NCBI GenBank assembly: GCA_963805795.1
Contig: CAWDVG010000004.1
Location: 496,001 to 560,000 of the forward strand
Source of the DNA: CAWARU01 sp963805795
GTDB taxonomy: Bacteria; Pseudomonadota; Gammaproteobacteria; UBA6186; Azoamicaceae
Direction: 5' to 3'
Length of the DNA stretch: 64,000 nucleotides
A program made the translations under genes and the position numbers. Positions 17,597-25,993 of this stretch are shown here, piece by piece (the stretch's first letter is position 1; each line of letters starts with the position of its first letter). Under the pieces are notes generated by a model that saw only the letters and a program-made list of their open reading frames with translations, was not told the DNA's origin and did not search any database.

Positions 17597-18528
17597 GCTA
17601 GGAAAAAAAGACTTAATCCAATCAAGCTCACCCCTAACCATAAAGATAAGGAAGGAATTTCTAGGAAAAAATAATATCCAAGTACCATACTAAACAAAAA
17701 CTTAGAACACCCAAAAGGCATTAAAAAAGTGACTTCTGCCAAGGCATACGCTTTTCCAAAAGTGATATGCGCCAATACAGCTAGAAGTCCCAAAAACACT
17801 AACCAAGGCCAGTGCGCATCAGTCGGGGTAACCCATTCACAAAAAGCAGGAATAAAAGAAATGGGTACCATTCCTAATAATAAAAACAAAGTGAGTTGCT
17901 CGGCAGTCTCTCCCGCCTTAGCCAATTGTCGAGTTAATAATTTACTGACAGCCAAAGCGGCAGCTGAAAGTAAAGGAAATAGAGCTGAAGTTCCAAGCGA
18001 TATCTCGGGTTTTAGTCGTACGAGGTCTGGACAAGTAATGATTAAAACCCCAAAAGTACTTAAAATAATCGCTAACAAACGTTGACTGCCAATGACTTCG
18101 CCCAGTAAAAGACGCGCCCCGATAATAGTAAAAGCGGGGCCTGTAAATGATAGTGCCACACTTTCTGCAACAGACATCTTTTGTAATGATAAATACATGA
18201 ATATGACACCCAGCACAGCCGTTGCCACCCGAAAAAGATGCATCTTGGGATAAACAGTTTTCCATTGAAAGGGTCGAGGAGATATTTTAAATTTATATTT
18301 ATAAAGGATGGGTATCATCAAGAAAAAGCCGAAAACATTTTGAAAAAACAAGATGACATTAACCGGTAATTTGACTTCTGGACCCAGGCTCGCTTTGCTA
18401 CCCAGATAATGAACGATAATATTGATTCCGGCAAAGCAGGCACAGGAGATAATTTTCCAAAAAGCGCCTTGCCAAGCAAGATCTTGCCAATAAAAATGAG
18501 ACTTTAGAGTTTGGGTGAAGTTAGCCAT
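17548..18528 (-). CDS. EamA-family (DMT) transporter
   Basis: A 326-residue integral membrane protein with about ten hydrophobic segments arranged as two EamA halves. Recognisable pieces are LQKMSVAESVALSFTGP (end of the first half) and LAVLAHITFGKAYALAEV (second half), typical of RhaT/EamA permeases such as SAM or nucleotide carriers of Rickettsiales and Legionellales. Its substrate cannot be read from sequence; proximity to metK/ahcY is only suggestive. The 3' end overlaps the convergent QEGLA gene, and the 5' end faces another EamA gene that is frameshifted. Confidence 0.87.
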   Translation of the reverse strand: MANFTQTLKSHFYWQDLAWQGAFWKIISCACFAGINIIVHYLGSKASLGPEVKLPVNVILFFQNVFGFFLMIPILYKYKFKISPRPFQWKTVYPKMHLFRVATAVLGVIFMYLSLQKMSVAESVALSFTGPAFTIIGARLLLGEVIGSQRLLAIILSTFGVLIITCPDLVRLKPEISLGTSALFPLLSAAALAVSKLLTRQLAKAGETAEQLTLFLLLGMVPISFIPAFCEWVTPTDAHWPWLVFLGLLAVLAHITFGKAYALAEVTFLMPFGCSKFLFSMVLGYYFFLEIPSLSLWLGVSLIGLSLFFLAYKIPLYSFAKRFKSN

Positions 18529-18637
18529 TCTCCTATTCTATGATATAATCCCTATATCTCAAAATAGTCTTTTTAGGATACGTTTTCTAAGTTTTCTTAT
18601 AGTGATTGTGCTTATTGTATATGCAATTGGACAAATT

Positions 18638-19565
18638 ATGCCGAATCATCGTGGTTTAATGTTGAATATACTCTTATTAGCTTCGCTTTGGGGCTTTTCT
18701 TTCCTATTCATTAAAATTGCTGTCGTTGAAATTCCCCCCATTACCTTAGTGACGCTCCGAATTGGTCTTTCAGCACTACTATTGGTTTCCGTCTTAAAAT
18801 TTAAAAAAATTCCTTTCCCACGCGAAGCAAAACTCTGGAAACAATGTTTCTTTATGGGCATTGTAGCAAGCAGCGCTCCTTTCATATTATTCAGCCTATC
18901 GCTGGAACACATAGACAGTATTTTATGTTCTCTCATTAATGGTACCACCCCTATCACCACTATTATCCTTGCCAATTATTTTTTAAAAGATGAGAAATTT
19001 ACCATTCATCGGCTGGTAGGGATCCTTTTGGGGTTTTCTGGTTTCCTCGTACTCTTCCTACCCTCTTTATTAAAAGGGGGTATTAAAAGTGATAGTTTTG
19101 GAATGATATGCAGTCTGGGTGCTTCTTTTTGTTATGCAATAGGCATGGTATATGCCAGAAAAAATATTATAGCCCCTAAAGAACCGTTAATTCTTCCCAC
19201 TTTGCAGTTAACTACATCACTCATTTATTTAATTCCACTCTCTTTTCTATTCTATTCCTCCTTTTCATCCTACTTCAATTTCTTTAAACTCATGGGCATC
19301 CATAAGCACTTTGGCCTTTTTAGGTACCGCCTTTGCCTTTGTCATCTATTACAGAATTGTGATGAAATATGGTGCAACAGCTTTATCCACTGTAACCTAC
19401 ATTCTTCCTGTATTTAGCATTACTTTGGGGGTGTTATTTTTGGAAGAAAGTTTAAGCTTGCAGTTTTGTATTGCAACCACCCTAATCTTACTAGGTACCG
19501 TGGTAGCCAACGGTTTGCTTCCCATAAAATGGGGCCAAGTTAAATATAGAGAGTTGAACAGCTGA
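18638..19565 (+). pseudogene. EamA-family transporter, frameshifted
   Basis: The first frame encodes an EamA half beginning MPNHRGLMLNILLLASLWG and continuing through LRIGLSALLLVSVLKF. The second half continues in another frame (LAFLGTAFAFVIYYRI to the end). The two match the halves of a single ~300-residue DMT transporter. The shift falls near 19255-19290, where frame 2 reads PTSISLNSWASISTLAFLG. It is divergent from the intact paralogue at 17548-18528. Either the gene is inactive or there is a one-base sequencing error. Confidence 0.8.
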
Positions 19566-19713
19566 AGTTTTGCATGATACAGCCGATACGTTTTGGGAAT
19601 CAAGTGAGTTGTTAATAAAATGGTGACGGATATGAAGATAAAAAACAAAAAGTATAAAAACTTTGGCTCCTTCAAAATGTTAGCTATTTTGCTGTGTTTC
19701 GTTTCAGAAACGG

Positions 19714-20553
19714 TTGCTTCTCTTAACCTTCGCATTACCAGAAAATGGAGATGTCGTCGGTGAAATTCAAATGACAACAGTTAGAAGAGGCGAATCCTTA
19801 AGTGAGATAGGTCGACGCTATGATGTGGGTGTCTACGAAATGATAGAAGCAAACCCTACTGTGGATCCTTGGGTTCCAACAGCAGGTTCAGTGGTGCTAA
19901 TTCCCACGCAATTTATTTTACCCAGCGCACCCCGGCAAGGCATTGTCTTAAATCTGGCTGAAATGCGTCTTTATTATTATCATCCGGATAAGCCAACCGT
20001 CACAACCTATCCTGTTGGGATAGGTAAAAAGGGTTGGTCCACGCCCTTAGCAACCACAAAAGTGATTGATAAGAAAAAAGATCCTGCCTGGGTACCTCCA
20101 GCAAGCATTCGAGCTGAACATCGCGCAAAAGGAGATATCCTACCCGCCGTTGTTCCTGGTGGCCCTGGCAATCCTATGGGACGTTTCGCACTTTATCTAG
20201 CCCTTGGAGAATACCGCATTCATGGCACTCATAAACCCGGTGGTATTGGTGTTAGAGGTAGCCATGGTTGCGTACGTCTATTTCCTGAAGATATTGAATC
20301 ACTCTATTACACGGTGCCTGTTGGAACCTCTGTTCGCATTATTCATGAGCCCTATAAAATCGGTTGGCATAAAAATCGATTATACCTAGAATCGCATCAA
20401 CCTCTGACGGAGGGACGCTATGCAGGATCAGATAGCATTGAAAGTTTAAAACGAGCGATTGAAAAGGCTATTACAGGAACGCATACCGTGAACTGGACTT
20501 CCGCACAAATGGCAGCAAAGGCGCAGAAAGGCTACCCTATGCGCATCGATTAA
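19714..20553 (+). CDS. LysM-containing L,D-transpeptidase (ErfK/YbiS/YnhG type)
   Basis: 279 residues from a TTG start. A short hydrophobic run LLLTFALPENGDVVG is followed by a LysM-like domain (TTVRRGESLSEIGRRYDVGV) and a YkuD catalytic domain with the active-site motif HGTHKPGGIGVRGSHGCVRL (catalytic Cys near residue 192). Family members cross-link peptidoglycan 3-3 or attach lipoprotein in the periplasm. The N terminus is odd: a good signal-peptide start (MKIKNKKYKNFGSFKM at 19632, then LAILLCFVSETVA) lies in another frame and runs into this one, suggesting a one-base indel near 19710. As read, export would be weak or lost. Confidence 0.88.
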   Translation: MLLLTFALPENGDVVGEIQMTTVRRGESLSEIGRRYDVGVYEMIEANPTVDPWVPTAGSVVLIPTQFILPSAPRQGIVLNLAEMRLYYYHPDKPTVTTYPVGIGKKGWSTPLATTKVIDKKKDPAWVPPASIRAEHRAKGDILPAVVPGGPGNPMGRFALYLALGEYRIHGTHKPGGIGVRGSHGCVRLFPEDIESLYYTVPVGTSVRIIHEPYKIGWHKNRLYLESHQPLTEGRYAGSDSIESLKRAIEKAITGTHTVNWTSAQMAAKAQKGYPMRID

Positions 20554-20554
20554 T

Positions 20555-20618
20555 GGGACCGGTTCTCAAAGTGCTGGTGTGAAAATGATTTCACACCAGC
20601 ACTTTGAGAACCGGTCCC
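20555..20618. repeat. 64-bp perfect-type palindrome (R3), copy 1
   Basis: GGGACCGGTTCTCAAAGTG, a variable base, then TGGTGTGA, a short loop and the full complement ending GGTCCC. It starts one base after the L,D-transpeptidase stop. A second copy of identical length is at 27085-27148, with C/G replaced by T/A at matching arm positions. It may serve as a transcriptional end here, but it recurs as a mobile-like hairpin. Confidence 0.9.
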
Positions 20619-20650
20619 CAAAAAAACCCCCCAAAATTGGGGGGTTTTTA
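20619..20650. terminator. Bidirectional Rho-independent terminator
   Basis: A-run, CCCCCC, AAAATT, GGGGGG, T-run: a strong stem with tracts on both sides. It serves the L,D-transpeptidase gene on the plus strand and the small lipoprotein gene on the minus strand. Confidence 0.92.
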
Positions 20651-20674
20651 ATTCAAGTGGCAAAAATCAGTTTA

Positions 20675-20821
20675 TTATTTGCAACAAACTTCTTTTTGCA
20701 TCACTTTGCAAGGTGAACCGCAAGGAGCTGGACCACATGGATCACCGCATCTTCTTGCGCAACCACCTAACACTGAACTTAACAACATTCCAACTACCAT
20801 AGCAACTACTGCTTTTTTCAT
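20675..20821 (-). CDS. Small Cys-rich lipoprotein
   Basis: A 48-residue protein. Its signal sequence MKKAVVAMVVGMLLSSVLGG leads into a lipobox LGGC, followed by a short mature peptide with six further cysteines (CARRCGDPCGPAPCGSPCK and a final VCC). A strong Shine-Dalgarno (AAGGGGAG) precedes the ATG, and a strong terminator follows. It should be anchored in a membrane by lipidated Cys21. I recognise no named family; paired cysteines suggest metal binding or disulfide structure, but that is inference. It is independent of gpsA, which lies downstream of its promoter on the same strand. Confidence 0.8.
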   Translation of the reverse strand: MKKAVVAMVVGMLLSSVLGGCARRCGDPCGPAPCGSPCKVMQKEVCCK

Positions 20822-20893
20822 GATGACTCCCCTTGTTAAAGTTTAATTAAACTTGTATGACTAAGCTTAGACAACATTTTATTATTTGCCAAA

Positions 20894-21913
20894 CTATTCA
20901 TTTTGCGGTGTTACGGCAAACAATGCTTTCAATGCCTCTTTTGGATCTGTTCCGTGTTTGATAATGCTAAACACCTGTTCCGCAATTGGCATTACTATAC
21001 CGCGCGTCTCTGCCAAATGACAAAGCTGTTGTACATTATACACAGCTTCAACCACTTGACCAATTTTCTTCAACGCCAACGCTTCAGATAAGCCTTCCGC
21101 TAATGCTAATCCGAAACGTCGATTACGCGATTGATTGTCGGTACAGGTTAAAATAACATCGCCACATCCTGCAAGACCCATTAGCGTTTTTTTATCAGCA
21201 CCCAAGGATTCACCCAAGGCTAACATCTCAGCAAGTCCACGTGTCATCAGGGCTGCACGCGCATTTGCGCCAAATTTTAATCCATCAGAAATTCCAACCG
21301 CTACTGCTAGAACATTTTTCACGACCGCTCCCAATTGAACACCTAGTACGTCTTGTGTCGTGTAAACAGTAAAATGGGGATCGCGAAAATAATGCGCCAC
21401 TTCTAATGCAAAATTAAAATGAGTGGAAGCTGCTGTTACTGCTGTTGGAAGTCCTAAAGCAACTTCACGAGCAAAACTAGGACCCGATAGGACAGCATAA
21501 GGAAGGCCAACCCCTAATATTTGTTCTGCAACGTGATGCAAAAATTCTCCGGTCTCGGGATGTAAACCTTTAGTTGCCGCAACGATAGCCTGATCTTTGG
21601 TTAATAACGGTTGAAGCTTCCGTAAAAGATTTGAAAAGACATGACTTGGGACAGCAATCAAAACATAGCGTACCCCAGCGATTGCTTCTTCCAAGTCATG
21701 ATAAGCTTGCAAGCCTAATGGTAATTGAATGTCGGGTAAATATTTACTATTGCGTCCACTGGCCTGCAGCTCATCTAATACGGGTCCATCAATATCCCAA
21801 ATTCGAACGGAATGGCCTTTACGCCTCAATAGGGCAGCAAGGGCAGTCCCCCACGAACCAACGCCTAAAACAGCGATAGAGGGTAGAGGCTCGGTGATCT
21901 TTTCAGAACTCAT
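20894..21913 (-). CDS. gpsA: Glycerol-3-phosphate dehydrogenase [NAD(P)+]
   Basis: A 339-residue enzyme making sn-glycerol-3-phosphate from dihydroxyacetone phosphate for phospholipid synthesis. It has the Rossmann motif GVGSWGTALAALL (residues 17-29), SGPSFAREVALGLPTAV, the catalytic Lys motif VKNVLAVAVGISDGL and FGANARAALMTRGLAEM. Length is normal. It follows secB, as in enterobacteria and many gammaproteobacteria, in an operon rhodanese-secB-gpsA. Confidence 0.97.
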   Translation of the reverse strand: MSSEKITEPLPSIAVLGVGSWGTALAALLRRKGHSVRIWDIDGPVLDELQASGRNSKYLPDIQLPLGLQAYHDLEEAIAGVRYVLIAVPSHVFSNLLRKLQPLLTKDQAIVAATKGLHPETGEFLHHVAEQILGVGLPYAVLSGPSFAREVALGLPTAVTAASTHFNFALEVAHYFRDPHFTVYTTQDVLGVQLGAVVKNVLAVAVGISDGLKFGANARAALMTRGLAEMLALGESLGADKKTLMGLAGCGDVILTCTDNQSRNRRFGLALAEGLSEALALKKIGQVVEAVYNVQQLCHLAETRGIVMPIAEQVFSIIKHGTDPKEALKALFAVTPQNE

Positions 21914-21954
21914 CCATTCACTCCAATACAGCCATTCTCACTGCAAGTATGTGG

Positions 21955-22488
21955 CTACTGTACTGTTTTGACATGCTCACCGCCTTTAGGATGGTTGGCT
22001 TGTCCTTGTGGCTGCTGAGCCAAATGCTGAGCATACATGGCTTCAAAATTAATGGGAGGTAGTAATAATTGAGGGAATCCACCTCGTTGTACTAAGTTAC
22101 TGACCGTTTCCCGCGCATAAGGGAAAAGTACGGTAGGGCATGCTGTTGCAAGAATATGTTTTGTAGCCTCACCATCGAAGCCTTTCACCACAAAAATTCC
22201 CGCTTGCTGGACTTCAATTAGAAATGCAACTGTATCATCGGCCAATTTAACGGTAGAAGTCAAGTGGATAACCACTTCAAAAAGTCCTTCCTCTTCTTGG
22301 ATAACATTTTGGGACATTTGTAGGTCGAAATCTACCTTGGGTTGCCACTCCGCATTAAAAATTTTCGGAGCATTGGGGGATTCAAAGGATGCATCCTTTA
22401 TGAAAACAGAATTGACTGTAAAGACCGGACCTGTTGGCGCTTGGTCATGTCCATTGGCTTTTTGGTTGGGTTGTTTAGTTGCTGCCAT
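21955..22488 (-). CDS. secB: Protein-export chaperone SecB
   Basis: A 177-residue tetrameric chaperone that keeps preproteins unfolded for SecA. It has the typical opening strand (FTVNSVFIKDASFESPNAPKIF), SQNVIQEEEGLFEVVIHLT, and the family C-terminal region (LFPYARETVSNLVQRGGFPQL) with LLPPINFEAMY. The tail is Gln- and Gly-rich. It sits between a rhodanese-domain gene and gpsA, a conserved order. It probably supports export of the abundant outer-membrane and TPS proteins of this locus. Confidence 0.97.
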   Translation of the reverse strand: MAATKQPNQKANGHDQAPTGPVFTVNSVFIKDASFESPNAPKIFNAEWQPKVDFDLQMSQNVIQEEEGLFEVVIHLTSTVKLADDTVAFLIEVQQAGIFVVKGFDGEATKHILATACPTVLFPYARETVSNLVQRGGFPQLLLPPINFEAMYAQHLAQQPQGQANHPKGGEHVKTVQ

Positions 22489-22570
22489 GTTTATTTGTCC
22501 TATGTTAAGTTGATTGATAAATAAAATTGTGAATCATTTACCGCATTTCTGCGCATCTCTTTGATTATTC

Positions 22571-22993
22571 CTAGTGTTTGGAAAGCGGCAGCCCAGCATT
22601 TCGCCAAGCTAATATTCCTCCAGCTAATCCCGAAATTTGAAAACCCTTCATTTTTAGCTCGGCCACTACTTTTTGACTGCTTTGACCCGCGGCACAAACA
22701 ACTATGAGGTTTTGTGTCTTAAATTTTTCCAATAAACCGCCTTTTTTGGCCATTGCTTCTATTGGAATATTGAGCGAGCCCAAAATATGCCCTTCAGAGA
22801 AAGCTTGGGGAGCCCGAACGTCAATAACAACGGCTTCTTTATGATTCATTAAATGCAGAACTTCTGTTGAGCTAAGATTCTGCGATCCTTTCATCGAGAT
22901 AAGAAATTCGTTTATGATAAGCGCAAGCAATAATACAATAAAAATACTGCATAGTACCCAATGCTCTGCTACAAAAGAAAGAAATAATCCCAT
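22571..22993 (-). CDS. Membrane-anchored rhodanese-domain protein (YibN-like)
   Basis: 140 residues. An N-terminal membrane anchor (about 8-30) is followed by a single rhodanese domain with VVIDVRAPQAFSEGHILGS and a putative active-site Cys in VVCAAGQSSQKV (about residue 103). E. coli YibN has the same layout and the same position ahead of secB, although grxC, which intervenes there, is absent here. It may handle sulfane sulfur at the inner membrane; the partner is unknown. Confidence 0.88.
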   Translation of the reverse strand: MGLFLSFVAEHWVLCSIFIVLLLALIINEFLISMKGSQNLSSTEVLHLMNHKEAVVIDVRAPQAFSEGHILGSLNIPIEAMAKKGGLLEKFKTQNLIVVCAAGQSSQKVVAELKMKGFQISGLAGGILAWRNAGLPLSKH

Positions 22994-23020
22994 AAGATCT
23001 CAGTTAATAAACAAGAAAAC

Positions 23021-23062
23021 GATACTCAAAGCAAATGGATTTTAGGCTAGGCGAAGAGTATA
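23021..23062. repeat. R2 repeat, internally deleted copy
   Basis: GATACTCAAAGCAAATGG, then ATTTTAGGCTAGGCGAAGA, ending GTATA. It retains both ends of the R2 element (compare the right end at 52881-52914) but lacks nearly all the interior. It lies in the gap between the divergent rhodanese and PP-loop genes. Confidence 0.7.
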
Positions 23063-23156
23063 AGGTCGAAGTATATATGAAATGATAGCCCTTGCCCAGA
23101 CCTAGATTTGACCTAGATATATTGGTTTCTTATCCTAATTTGGGTATAATCCTTGG

Positions 23157-24203
23157 ATGAATAACTCAAAACGAAAGGCAGTTTCCTTAATTTCAGGTGG
23201 CTTAGATTCCATGTTGGCAACAAAAGCCATCCTTGAACAAAATATTTATGTCGAAGGTATTAATTTTTTTACTGGATTCTGCGTAGAGGGTCATACCCAT
23301 GCCTTAAGAAAAAAAGATACCCAAAAACAAAAACGCAATAATGCCCTTTGGGTAGCAGAACAACTCGGCATAAAACTTCATATTATTGATATTGTTGAAG
23401 AATATAAAAATATCGTCATTAATCCTAAATATGGTTATGGTGCCCACTTAAATCCTTGTCTCGATTGCAAAATTTTTATGATTCAAAAAGCCAAGGAATG
23501 GATGCTCGAAAATAGCTTTGATTTTATCATTACAGGAGAGGTGATGGGGCAGAGACCCAAATCCCAACGCAAACATCTTATGCCTATTGTTGCCAAAGAA
23601 TCAGGGGCAGAAGACAGACTGGTTCGTCCTTTGTGTGCACAAAATTTGCCCCCGACATTTCCCGAACAACAAAAATGGATTGATCGGGACCGTTTATTTA
23701 ACTTTTCCGGTCGCAATCGCAAACCCCAAATGCAGCTCGCCGATACTTATGGATTCAAAGACTATGCTCAGCCCGCAGGTGGCTGCTGTTTTCTCACCAA
23801 TGAACATTATTCCAAAAAATTAACCGATTTATGGACCCATCGAGGGGATAAACAGTATGAATTAGATGATATTTTATTACTGAAGGTGGGGCGTCATCTT
23901 CGTCCTCGACCTCATTTTAAATTGATTATCAGCCGCGAAGAAGGCGAAAATCATTATTTGGAAGGATATTGCTCTCAATTTATTCATCTTCGACCTTTAA
24001 GCCACACGGGGCCTATCGCTTTGTTAGAAGGCGATCCTGCTGCAGAAGACCTCTATCTAGCAGCACAAATAGTGGCTCGATTTTCGCAAGGCCGGGGAGA
24101 GAGTCTTGTTAGCATTCAGATTCAAGAGCGCCAAGACGATCCCAGAATTCTCGAGGTAATCCCACTTGCCAGCCAAGCCATTCCAGACGCTTGGTATATA
24201 TAA
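23157..24203 (+). CDS. PP-loop ATPase, ThiI/MnmA-like tRNA thiolation family
   Basis: 348 residues. The N-terminal PP-loop SLISGGLDSMLATKAIL (about residues 10-26) binds ATP for adenylation. NPCLDCKIFMIQKAKEWM and later GGCCFLT supply candidate catalytic cysteines, and GEVMGQRPKSQ resembles the substrate loop of MnmA/ThiI-type enzymes. It lacks an obvious THUMP domain, so it is neither canonical ThiI nor MnmA. A TusA-type sulfur carrier gene follows directly, supporting a sulfur-transfer role in RNA thiolation or another thiolated product. The exact target is unknown. Confidence 0.78.
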   Translation: MNNSKRKAVSLISGGLDSMLATKAILEQNIYVEGINFFTGFCVEGHTHALRKKDTQKQKRNNALWVAEQLGIKLHIIDIVEEYKNIVINPKYGYGAHLNPCLDCKIFMIQKAKEWMLENSFDFIITGEVMGQRPKSQRKHLMPIVAKESGAEDRLVRPLCAQNLPPTFPEQQKWIDRDRLFNFSGRNRKPQMQLADTYGFKDYAQPAGGCCFLTNEHYSKKLTDLWTHRGDKQYELDDILLLKVGRHLRPRPHFKLIISREEGENHYLEGYCSQFIHLRPLSHTGPIALLEGDPAAEDLYLAAQIVARFSQGRGESLVSIQIQERQDDPRILEVIPLASQAIPDAWYI

Positions 24204-24219
24204 AGACAGCCTGCGAAAA

Positions 24220-24450
24220 ATGTCTACACATCACCAATTAGATGTTAAAAAGTTACTTTGCCCCCTTCCTGTCATTCGGGTTCAACAGGCCATTAAAAAT
24301 CTAAAGCAGGGGGATACCTTAACCGTAATAGCTACCGATAAAGGGGTGCTACATGATATTCCTGCTTGGTGTCGAATTCACGGCCATCGGGTTCTAAAAA
24401 CGCAAACTCTAGAAAAAGAATTTATAATTGAGGTTGAAATATCCACCTAA
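24220..24450 (+). CDS. TusA-family sulfur carrier
   Basis: A 76-residue protein starting MSTHHQLDVKKLLCPLPVI; the CPxP motif (LLCPLPVIR) carries the active-site Cys near residue 14 that bears a persulfide. The rest, ending EKEFIIEVEI, matches the SirA/TusA fold. An upstream in-frame ATG (24166) lies inside the PP-loop gene and is rejected. It lies 16 bases after the PP-loop ATPase stop, forming a likely two-gene sulfur-relay operon. Confidence 0.9.
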   Translation: MSTHHQLDVKKLLCPLPVIRVQQAIKNLKQGDTLTVIATDKGVLHDIPAWCRIHGHRVLKTQTLEKEFIIEVEIST

Positions 24451-24544
24451 GATCTATTGATATTGGGGTCAGTCTAGTAGAAATGTCAATGGTCCTAACT
24501 TCTGCTATGTTATTATATTGGAACTATACAAGGATGTTATTGCT

Positions 24545-25954
24545 ATGTCATCAATTACCAAAATACTAAAGCTTATTAAAGAACAAGATGTTAAATTCCT
24601 AGACCTGCGCTTCACAGATACAATAGGAAAAGAACAGCATGTCAGTGTTCCGGCACGGGTTGCTGATGAAACATTTTTTTCTGAAGGCAAAATGTTTGAT
24701 GGTTCCTCTATTACTGGCTGGAAATGTATTGATGAATCTGACATGGTATTAATGCCTGATCCCGACCGTTATTTCATCGATCCTTTTTATGAAGAGACAA
24801 CGTTAAATATTCAATGTGATGTTTTAGAACCCTCCCTGCAAGCCTACGAACGCGATCCGCGCTCCCTGGCTAAGCGTGCAGAGGCCTATTTAATATCCAC
24901 GGGTATTGCAGATACTGCCTATTTTGGACCCGAACCTGAATTTTTTATATTGGACGATGTACGCTGGGATATTTCCATGAGTGGCGCTTATTATTCAGTA
25001 GACTCCAAAGAAGCTGCTTGGAATTCTGGCAAATCCATAGAGGGTGGGAATAATGGTTATCGTCCTCGTGTAAAGGGAGGTTATTTTCCTGTCCCTCCTG
25101 TCGATTCTTCTCAAGATATCCGATCAGCCATTTGTTTAACCCTTGAACGCATCGGAATTCAAATAGAAGCGCATCATCATGAGGTGGCAACGGGAAATCA
25201 AAATGAAATTTCAACCGTATTTAGCCGTTTATTACTTAAGGCGGATGAAATACAAATATTAAAGTATGTTATTCATAATATGGCTAACACTTATGGAAAA
25301 ACGGCAACTTTTATGCCAAAACCTCTTGTGGGTGATAATGGTAGTGGGATGCACTGTCATCAGTCTTTATTCAAAGATGGCAATAATTTATTTTCCGGCG
25401 ATCAATATTCAGGCCTTTCTGAACTGGCTTTATATTATATTGGCGGCATTTTACATCATGCCAAGGCCTTAAATGCCTTTACCAACAGCACCACCAACAG
25501 TTATAAACGTTTGGTTCCCGGTTTTGAAGCGCCCGTTATGCTCGCTTACTCAGGCAGAAACCGTTCAGCTGCCATTCGTATCCCTTGTGTCCCTAATCCA
25601 AAATGTACGCGAATAGAAGTCCGTTTCCCGGATCCCGCCATCAATCCCTATCTTGCTTTTGCTGCTATGTTAATGGCGGGTCTAGATGGTATTCGTAAAA
25701 AAATGCATCCTGGCAGTCCTATTGATAAAGATCTCTTTGAGTTACCCCCTGTGGAAAGAGCAAAAATTCCAACTGTGTCTGCAACCCTTTCTGAGGCTCT
25801 TTCTGCATTAGATGCCGATCGCAATTTCTTAATAGAAGGAGGGGTATTTAGCAATGACCTCATTGATAGTTATATAAGCTTAAAACAAGCGGATATCACG
25901 CGTCTTGCTATGACAACACACCCGGTGGAATTCGATATGTATTATAGCCTTTAA
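24545..25954 (+). CDS. glnA: Type I glutamine synthetase
   Basis: A 469-residue GS from ATG 24545, with AAGGA upstream; an in-frame ATG at 24518 is rejected. The conserved MFDGSSITGWKCIDESDM, GPEPEFFI, NGSGMHCHQSLFKDG, NRSAAIRIP and EVRFPDP are all present. The region equivalent to the E. coli adenylylation loop (NLYDLPPEE) reads DLFELPPVE: the modified Tyr is Phe at residue 398. The enzyme should therefore not be switched off by GlnE-type adenylylation. No sigma-54 promoter was seen upstream. Confidence 0.97.
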   Translation: MSSITKILKLIKEQDVKFLDLRFTDTIGKEQHVSVPARVADETFFSEGKMFDGSSITGWKCIDESDMVLMPDPDRYFIDPFYEETTLNIQCDVLEPSLQAYERDPRSLAKRAEAYLISTGIADTAYFGPEPEFFILDDVRWDISMSGAYYSVDSKEAAWNSGKSIEGGNNGYRPRVKGGYFPVPPVDSSQDIRSAICLTLERIGIQIEAHHHEVATGNQNEISTVFSRLLLKADEIQILKYVIHNMANTYGKTATFMPKPLVGDNGSGMHCHQSLFKDGNNLFSGDQYSGLSELALYYIGGILHHAKALNAFTNSTTNSYKRLVPGFEAPVMLAYSGRNRSAAIRIPCVPNPKCTRIEVRFPDPAINPYLAFAAMLMAGLDGIRKKMHPGSPIDKDLFELPPVERAKIPTVSATLSEALSALDADRNFLIEGGVFSNDLIDSYISLKQADITRLAMTTHPVEFDMYYSL

Positions 25955-25993
25955 CTGTTCACGAACTATCCTAAATCGCCCATATTTTGGGCG

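Noticed and set aside
24460..24545. Sigma-54 promoter for glnA
   Set aside because: No TGGCAC-N5-TTGC pattern in the upstream region.
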